DNA from: JBBSGC01 sp038254525
GTDB taxonomy: Bacteria; Actinomycetota; Actinomycetes; Propionibacteriales; Nocardioidaceae
Direction: 5' to 3'
DNA length: 19,180 nt
Assembly: GCA_038254525.1 (NCBI GenBank)
Contig: JBBSGC010000025.1
Span: forward strand, 1-19,180
Shown here in pieces: positions 14,789 to 19,180 of this stretch (position 1 is the first letter of the stretch; every line of letters begins with the position of its first letter). The translations under genes were made by a program, and so were the position numbers. The notes under the pieces are model-generated. The model was not told the origin of the DNA. It did not search any database and worked only from the letters and a program-made list of their open reading frames with translations.

Positions 14789-15859
14789 TCAGCAGATCCG
14801 GGGCAGCTGTTCACCGAGCGGCAGGTCGACAACCCGGGTGCCGCCCAGGCCGGTCTTGGCGACCACCATGCCGCGATGCTCCTCTACGCAGGTACCGATC
14901 ACGGTCGCACCCTTGCCGTACTCGTGCCCGCGCATCGCGGCGAGCACGGTGTCGACGTCGGCCGCGGCTACGAAGGCCAGCAGCTTGCCCTCGTTGGCGA
15001 CGTAGAGCGGGTCGAGACCGAGCAGGCCGCAGGCGTCGGCGACGTCCTGCGGGATGGGCAGGTCGCGCTCGACCAGCTCGACGCCGACGGATGCGGCGCG
15101 GGCGATCTCGTTCAAGGACGCCGCGACACCGCCCCGGGTCGGGTCGCGCAGCACGTGTACGTCGGCCCCGCTGGCCAGCATCGCCGCGACCAGACCGTTG
15201 AGTGGCGCACTGTCGCTCTCGACCAGCGTGCCGAACTCGAGCCCCTCGCGGCAGCTCATGACCGCGACGCCGTGGACGCCGATGTCACCGCTGATGATCA
15301 CCACGTCGCCCGGCTGCGCCCTGGCCGGCCGGATGTCGACGCCGTCGGGCACCACGCCGATGCCGGCGGTGTTGAGGTAGACCTTGTCGCCGTGCCCGCT
15401 GTCGACAACCTTGGTGTCACCGGTGACCAGCCGCACGCCGGCCGCCGCCGCCGCAGCGCCCACCGCCTGGGCCACCCGCCCCAGCTCAGCGAGCGGAGTG
15501 CCTTCCTCGAGGATGTACGCCGTGGAAAGCACCAGCGGCTTGGCGCCGGACATCGCCAGGTCATTGACGGTCCCATTGACCGCGAGATCGCCGATCGAGC
15601 CGCCGGGGAAGAACATCGGCCGCACCACGTAGGAGTCGGTCGAGAAGGCGAGTCGCGTGCCGCCGACCTCCACCAGGGCGGAGTCACCGAGCTCGGCATC
15701 GGCGGCCGGACCGTAGGCGGGGAGGAAGAGGTGCTCGACGAGCTCGGCCGACAGCGCACCCCCGCCGCCATGGCCCATGACGATGTTAGGTGAGTCACGC
15801 AGCGGCGCCGGACACACCCAGGAGTCCATGTCGACAAAGGCAACCGGCTGCTCAGCCAT
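14789..15859 (-). CDS. hypE: hydrogenase maturation protein HypE
   Basis: A protein of 356 residues, normal for HypE. It belongs to the PurM/ThiL-like ATPase fold: NIVMGHGGGGALS near the N terminus, FSTDSYVVRPMFFPGGSIG, VNGTVNDLAMSGAKP, VTGDTKVVDSG and HVLRDPTRGGVA. It ends PRIC, with the C-terminal cysteine that HypF carbamoylates and HypE then dehydrates with ATP to a thiocyanate, the source of the cyanide ligands of [NiFe] hydrogenase. The ATG overlaps the hypD stop by 8 bases (ATGGCTGA). A longer open frame extends upstream within hypD but is not supported. The DUF6390 gene starts immediately after its stop. Confidence 0.97.
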   Translation of the reverse strand: MAEQPVAFVDMDSWVCPAPLRDSPNIVMGHGGGGALSAELVEHLFLPAYGPAADAELGDSALVEVGGTRLAFSTDSYVVRPMFFPGGSIGDLAVNGTVNDLAMSGAKPLVLSTAYILEEGTPLAELGRVAQAVGAAAAAAGVRLVTGDTKVVDSGHGDKVYLNTAGIGVVPDGVDIRPARAQPGDVVIISGDIGVHGVAVMSCREGLEFGTLVESDSAPLNGLVAAMLASGADVHVLRDPTRGGVAASLNEIARAASVGVELVERDLPIPQDVADACGLLGLDPLYVANEGKLLAFVAAADVDTVLAAMRGHEYGKGATVIGTCVEEHRGMVVAKTGLGGTRVVDLPLGEQLPRIC

Positions 15860-16988
15860 GGCTGAGCACCCCCACCGGCTCAGGCACCGCCTCCTGCACC
15901 GGAGCGAGCCGACGGTAGAGGTAGTAGGCCGCGCAGGCGCCCTCGGACGACACCATGGTCGCGCCCAGCGGGTTGCGAGGCGTGCACTCCTTGCCGAACG
16001 CTGCGCACTCATGCGGCTTGATCAGCCCCTGCAGCACCTCGCCGGAGCGGCAGATCGACGACTCGTCGGTGTGCATCCCGGCGACGTCGAAGCGTAGCTC
16101 AGCGTCGTAGAAGCTGTACTTGTCGGACAGCCGCCAGCCGCTCTGCGGGATCATCCCGATGCCGCGCCAGGCGCGGTCGGTGATCTCGAAGACGTCGGTC
16201 AGCATCGCCTTGGCCGCAGGGTTGCCCTCCGGCGGCACGACGCGGGGGTAGGCGTTCTCCAGCTCATGGCGCCCCTGCTCCAGCTGGAGCACCGTGCGGC
16301 GGATCCCCTCCAGGATGTCGAGCGGCTCGAATCCGGTGACGACGATCGGGACCTGGTACTTGTCGACCAGCGGCGGGTACTCGCCCGTCCCCATCACGCT
16401 GCACACGTGTCCGGCTGCGAGGAATGCCTGCACCCGGCACGTCGGCGACTCCATGATCGCGGCGATCGCCGGCGGGACCAGGACGTGCGAGACGAGCAGC
16501 GAGAAGTTCTCGATGCCCAGGCGCTTGGCCTGGTAGACCGTCATCGCGTTGGCCGGCGCCGTCGTCTCGAACCCGATGCCGAAGAACACAACCTGCCGGT
16601 CCGGGTTGTCGCGAGCCAGCTTGAGCGCGTCCAGCGGTGAGTAGACGACGCGTACGTCGCCACCCGCACTCTTGATCCGGAAGAGGTCCATGCTGCTGCC
16701 CGGCACCCGGAGCATGTCGCCGAACGAGCAGAAGATGACATCGGGGCGCGCCGCGATCGCCAGGGCCTTGTCGATGATCTCCAACGGCGTGACGCAGACC
16801 GGACAGCCCGGGCCGTGGATCATCTCGATCTCGTCGGGCAGCAGCTGGTCGATGCCGTGGCGGATGATCGTGTGGGTCTGCCCACCGCAGACCTCCATGA
16901 TCGCCCACCGCTGAGTCGCGGAGGCGTGGATCTGGTCGAGCAGGTGCCGGGCCAGGTCGGGGTTGCTGAACTCGTCCAGATACTTCAT
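15852..16988 (-). CDS. hypD: hydrogenase maturation protein HypD
   Basis: A protein of 378 residues, the expected length. Family motifs are all present: MEVCGGQTHTI with Cys34, HGPGCPVCVTP with Cys62 and Cys65, and FGIGFETTAP (136-145). The [4Fe-4S] cluster cysteines lie at the C terminus: Cys313, Cys328, Cys335 and Cys352. HypD forms a complex with HypC on which the Fe(CN)2CO group is built, receiving cyanide from HypE. The ATG overlaps the hypC stop as ATGA and the stop overlaps hypE, so the three are translationally coupled. No key residue is missing, so the system is probably functional. Confidence 0.97.
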   Translation of the reverse strand: MKYLDEFSNPDLARHLLDQIHASATQRWAIMEVCGGQTHTIIRHGIDQLLPDEIEMIHGPGCPVCVTPLEIIDKALAIAARPDVIFCSFGDMLRVPGSSMDLFRIKSAGGDVRVVYSPLDALKLARDNPDRQVVFFGIGFETTAPANAMTVYQAKRLGIENFSLLVSHVLVPPAIAAIMESPTCRVQAFLAAGHVCSVMGTGEYPPLVDKYQVPIVVTGFEPLDILEGIRRTVLQLEQGRHELENAYPRVVPPEGNPAAKAMLTDVFEITDRAWRGIGMIPQSGWRLSDKYSFYDAELRFDVAGMHTDESSICRSGEVLQGLIKPHECAAFGKECTPRNPLGATMVSSEGACAAYYLYRRLAPVQEAVPEPVGVLSHG

Positions 16989-17275
16989 GAGGGCACCTCC
17001 ATGCCGGCCTGCTTGGCGGCGAACGAGAAGCCGTCGCCGAACTCCTCCTCCAGCACGCCGAGCTTCTCGAAGTTTGCGAGCGTCTCCAGGGCCGACTCCT
17101 CGTCGAGCCGCTGGATCGCGAACCCGACGTGCACGATGACGTAGTCACCCGCGCTGACGTCCGGTAGGTACTCCAGGCAGACATCCTTGCGGACGCCGCC
17201 GAAGTCGACCTGCGCCATGCGGGTCAGGTCGCGGTCCTCGACGCGGACGACCTGTCCAGGGACTGCCAGACACAT
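16985..17275 (-). CDS. hypC: hydrogenase maturation chaperone HypC/HupF
   Basis: A protein of 96 residues starting MCLAVPGQVV, with the essential Cys2 that holds the Fe(CN)2CO intermediate and hands it to the hydrogenase large subunit. The conserved VDFGGVRKDVCLEYLPDVSAGDYVIVHVGFA core follows, with His49 as the second conserved ligand candidate. It is somewhat longer than the 75-90 residues usual for HypC because of an acidic C-terminal helix. The ATG has GGAGGAG 7 bases upstream. It lies 19 bases after the hypF stop and overlaps hypD by 4 bases. Confidence 0.97.
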   Translation of the reverse strand: MCLAVPGQVVRVEDRDLTRMAQVDFGGVRKDVCLEYLPDVSAGDYVIVHVGFAIQRLDEESALETLANFEKLGVLEEEFGDGFSFAAKQAGMEVPS

Positions 17276-17294
17276 ATCGTTTCTCCTCCCGGGC

Positions 17295-19180
17295 TCAGCC
17301 CGATGTCGCGACGAGCAGCTGCCCGAGCGCGATTCCTCCGTCGTTGGGTGGCAACCGGCGTGGTGCCAGCACCGTGAAGCCGTCACTCGCCAGGCGTCGC
17401 CGGGTCGAGCTGAGCAACAGCGCGTTCTGGAAGACTCCTCCACTGAGGACGACTGTGTCCAGACCTCGTGCGTCCCGGAGCCGTTTGGCCACGTTGCAGA
17501 CCAGGGTGACTACACCGGCGTGGAAGCGCGCGCCGATGACAGCCGCAGCCACTCCGGACCGGACGTCCGCGACGACCGACCGGACCACCGGGGCCGCATC
17601 GGCGACGAGGTCGGCCGTGTCGACGCCGTCGCGCAGCTCGAAGGCGTAGCCCGCCGCGGCCGGCCCCAGCCTGAACGAGAGTCCCTCGAGCTCGATCGCC
17701 GCCTCGGCCTCGTAGTCCGCGACCTGTCGTACGCCGGCCAACGACGCGACCGCGTCGAACAGCCGACCCATGCTGGACGTCGGGACACAGCCGAAGCCGG
17801 TGTCGAGCTGATGTGCCAGCACTGAGAGCTCACCGGCGCGACAGGCCGCTACCGGCGCCAGGTCGGGGTCCCAGGGCACCTGCGCTGCCCTCAGGTGGGC
17901 CAGCGCCATCCGGTATGGCCGGTCGACGGCCGCGTCACCGCCGGGCAGCGGTACGTATGCCAGATGGGCGTAGCGGTGGAACCCCCGGTAGTCCGCGACC
18001 AGCACCTCCCCGCCCCAGACCGCGCCGTCGGGGCCGTAGCCCGTGCCGTCGAAGGCGATGCCGATGACCGGCTCGGAACCGTCGTGACCGTGCTCGCCCA
18101 GCACGGCCGCGACGTGGGCGTGGTGGTGCTGAACGGTGCGGACCGGCCGGCCGGCCGCGGAGTCGCGAGCCCAGGCGGCCGACCGGTAGCCGGGGTGCGC
18201 GTCGGCCGCGATCCGTTGTGGCGCGACCCCGGTGAGCTGCTCGAGGTGCCGCTCGGTGCGGCCGAACGCCTCCAGGGTCGCCAGGTCGTCCATGTCGCCG
18301 ATGTGCTGGCTCAGCCAGGCGTAACCGTCCTCGGCGACGCAGCAGGTGTTCTTCAGGTCGGCTCCAACTGCCAGCGTCGGCGGCACGGGCGTGGGCAGGG
18401 CGACGGGAAGCGGCGCATAGCCGCGGGACCGACGAAGCGGCAGCTCCTCGCCGTCGACGACCCGGGTCACCGAGTCGTCGCATGGCACCGCGATGGCGCG
18501 GTCGTTGCGCAGCCACCCGTCGACCAACGGCGCCAGGCGCTGCATCGCGTCGTCGTCGCGGTAGGCGATCGGCTCGCCGCCGAGGTTGCCCGACGTCATC
18601 ACGAGCACACGTGGCCCGGGCGGGTCGCCGGACAGCCCCAGCAGCAGCGTGTGCAGCGGCGTGTACGGGAGCATGACCCCCAGATGTGGCTTGCGGGGCG
18701 CGACCGAGTCTGCGACGCGTAGCGAGCCGCTGAGCCGGCGCTCCAGCAACACGATCGGCCGTTGCGCCCCCGTCAGCAGCTCTATCTCGCCTGGTTCCAT
18801 GCTGATAAGCGACCTAGCGGTCTCGAGGTCACGGGCCATGATCGCGAAGGCCTTGTCGCCACGACGCTTGCGCCGCCGAAGTTCCTTGACCGTTGACTGG
18901 TCAGCTGCGTCGCACACCAGGTGGTAGCCGCCGAGGCCCTTGACCGCGACGATGCCGCCGGCAGCGAGCATCGCCCGGGTGGCCTCGATCGCGCCCGCAC
19001 CGTGGAGCGCGGTACGTCCGCTTCGCGCCAGCTCCACCTTCGGACCGCAGTCATGGCAGGCGATCGTCTGAGCATGGAAGCGACGGTCGGCCGGGTCGGC
19101 GTACTCACCGGCGCAGGCGTCGCAGAGCGGGAAGTCGGCCATCGTCGTGGTGCCACGGTCGTACGGAAGGGCGGTGATGA
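17295..19180 (-). CDS. hypF: carbamoyltransferase HypF, 5' end beyond the window
   Basis: About 627 residues are visible, against roughly 750 for a complete HypF, so the N-terminal acylphosphatase domain and first zinc-finger half lie beyond the right edge. The visible part starts ITALPYDRGTTTMADFPLC, continues with zinc-binding CDAC and ACHDCGPK, then a YrdC/Sua5-like domain (AVKGLGGYHLVCDA) and a Kae1-like carbamoyltransferase domain with HHHAHV (about 18112-18129), DGTGYGPDGAVWGGE, LSGGVFQN and PPNDGGIALG. HypF uses carbamoyl phosphate and ATP to carbamoylate the C-terminal cysteine of HypE. No frameshift or missing motif is seen. It heads the hypC-D-E-DUF6390 block as far as is visible. 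Confidence 0.97.
   Translation of the reverse strand, partial: ITALPYDRGTTTMADFPLCDACAGEYADPADRRFHAQTIACHDCGPKVELARSGRTALHGAGAIEATRAMLAAGGIVAVKGLGGYHLVCDAADQSTVKELRRRKRRGDKAFAIMARDLETARSLISMEPGEIELLTGAQRPIVLLERRLSGSLRVADSVAPRKPHLGVMLPYTPLHTLLLGLSGDPPGPRVLVMTSGNLGGEPIAYRDDDAMQRLAPLVDGWLRNDRAIAVPCDDSVTRVVDGEELPLRRSRGYAPLPVALPTPVPPTLAVGADLKNTCCVAEDGYAWLSQHIGDMDDLATLEAFGRTERHLEQLTGVAPQRIAADAHPGYRSAAWARDSAAGRPVRTVQHHHAHVAAVLGEHGHDGSEPVIGIAFDGTGYGPDGAVWGGEVLVADYRGFHRYAHLAYVPLPGGDAAVDRPYRMALAHLRAAQVPWDPDLAPVAACRAGELSVLAHQLDTGFGCVPTSSMGRLFDAVASLAGVRQVADYEAEAAIELEGLSFRLGPAAAGYAFELRDGVDTADLVADAAPVVRSVVADVRSGVAAAVIGARFHAGVVTLVCNVAKRLRDARGLDTVVLSGGVFQNALLLSSTRRRLASDGFTVLAPRRLPPNDGGIALGQLLVATSG

Noticed and set aside
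14198..15793. A 531-codon open frame on the plus strand opposite DUF6390 and hypE
   Set aside because: No family motif, composition typical of an antisense shadow, and both opposing genes are convincing.
1..19180. CRISPR array, insertion sequence, tRNA or attachment site
   Set aside because: No regularly spaced direct repeats, transposase motifs, terminal inverted repeats or tRNA-like T-loops were seen on either strand.

Overview
The window is a dense, very high G+C stretch of a bacterial chromosome, almost certainly from an actinobacterium. The evidence is strong G/C bias at third codon positions, GTG starts, several genes whose start codon lies about 6-8 bases after a -10-like hexamer (leaderless mRNAs), an actinobacterial-type HemQ, a DUF3000 gene, and an IdeR/DtxR-type iron box. 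The genus cannot be fixed from the sequence. No mobile element, tRNA, rRNA or CRISPR array was seen, and the gene order looks like core or near-core genome.

Left part (1-5299). The 3' end of msrB converges on a minus-strand heme operon, hemE-hemY-hemQ, whose reading frames overlap by 4 bases (GTGA, ATGA). HemQ marks the coproporphyrin-dependent branch of heme synthesis. Divergent from hemE are a DUF3000 gene and a ribonuclease D gene, probably co-transcribed.

Middle part (5300-12975). An EfeU/FTR1-type iron permease gene has an IdeR/DtxR-like box over its promoter. It is followed by a predicted lipoprotein and a small helical protein of unknown function. A convergent intergenic gap of 197 bases contains a strong 12-bp inverted repeat enclosing two further hairpins. 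Then come a multi-pass membrane protein (minus strand), a succinate-semialdehyde-type aldehyde dehydrogenase, and a RecQ-family helicase whose usual C-terminal part is replaced by a phosphoribosyltransferase-like domain.

Right part (13003-19180). All genes are on the minus strand. A ferritin-like acyl-ACP desaturase has a 10-bp-arm inverted repeat between its promoter region and ribosome binding site, probably a repressor operator. Upstream of it lies a tightly packed [NiFe]-hydrogenase maturation operon, hypF(partial)-hypC-hypD-hypE, ending in a DUF6390 gene. HypF and HypE make the cyanide ligand, HypC and HypD assemble the Fe(CN)2CO unit, and DUF6390 is translationally adjacent to hypE. The hydrogenase structural genes and hypA/hypB are not in the window and probably lie beyond the right edge.

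The most interesting items are the RecQ-phosphoribosyltransferase fusion, the DUF6390 gene fixed in the hyp operon, the structured intergenic repeat at 7770-7852, and two clear operator-like palindromes. I did not find a wholly new multi-gene system.
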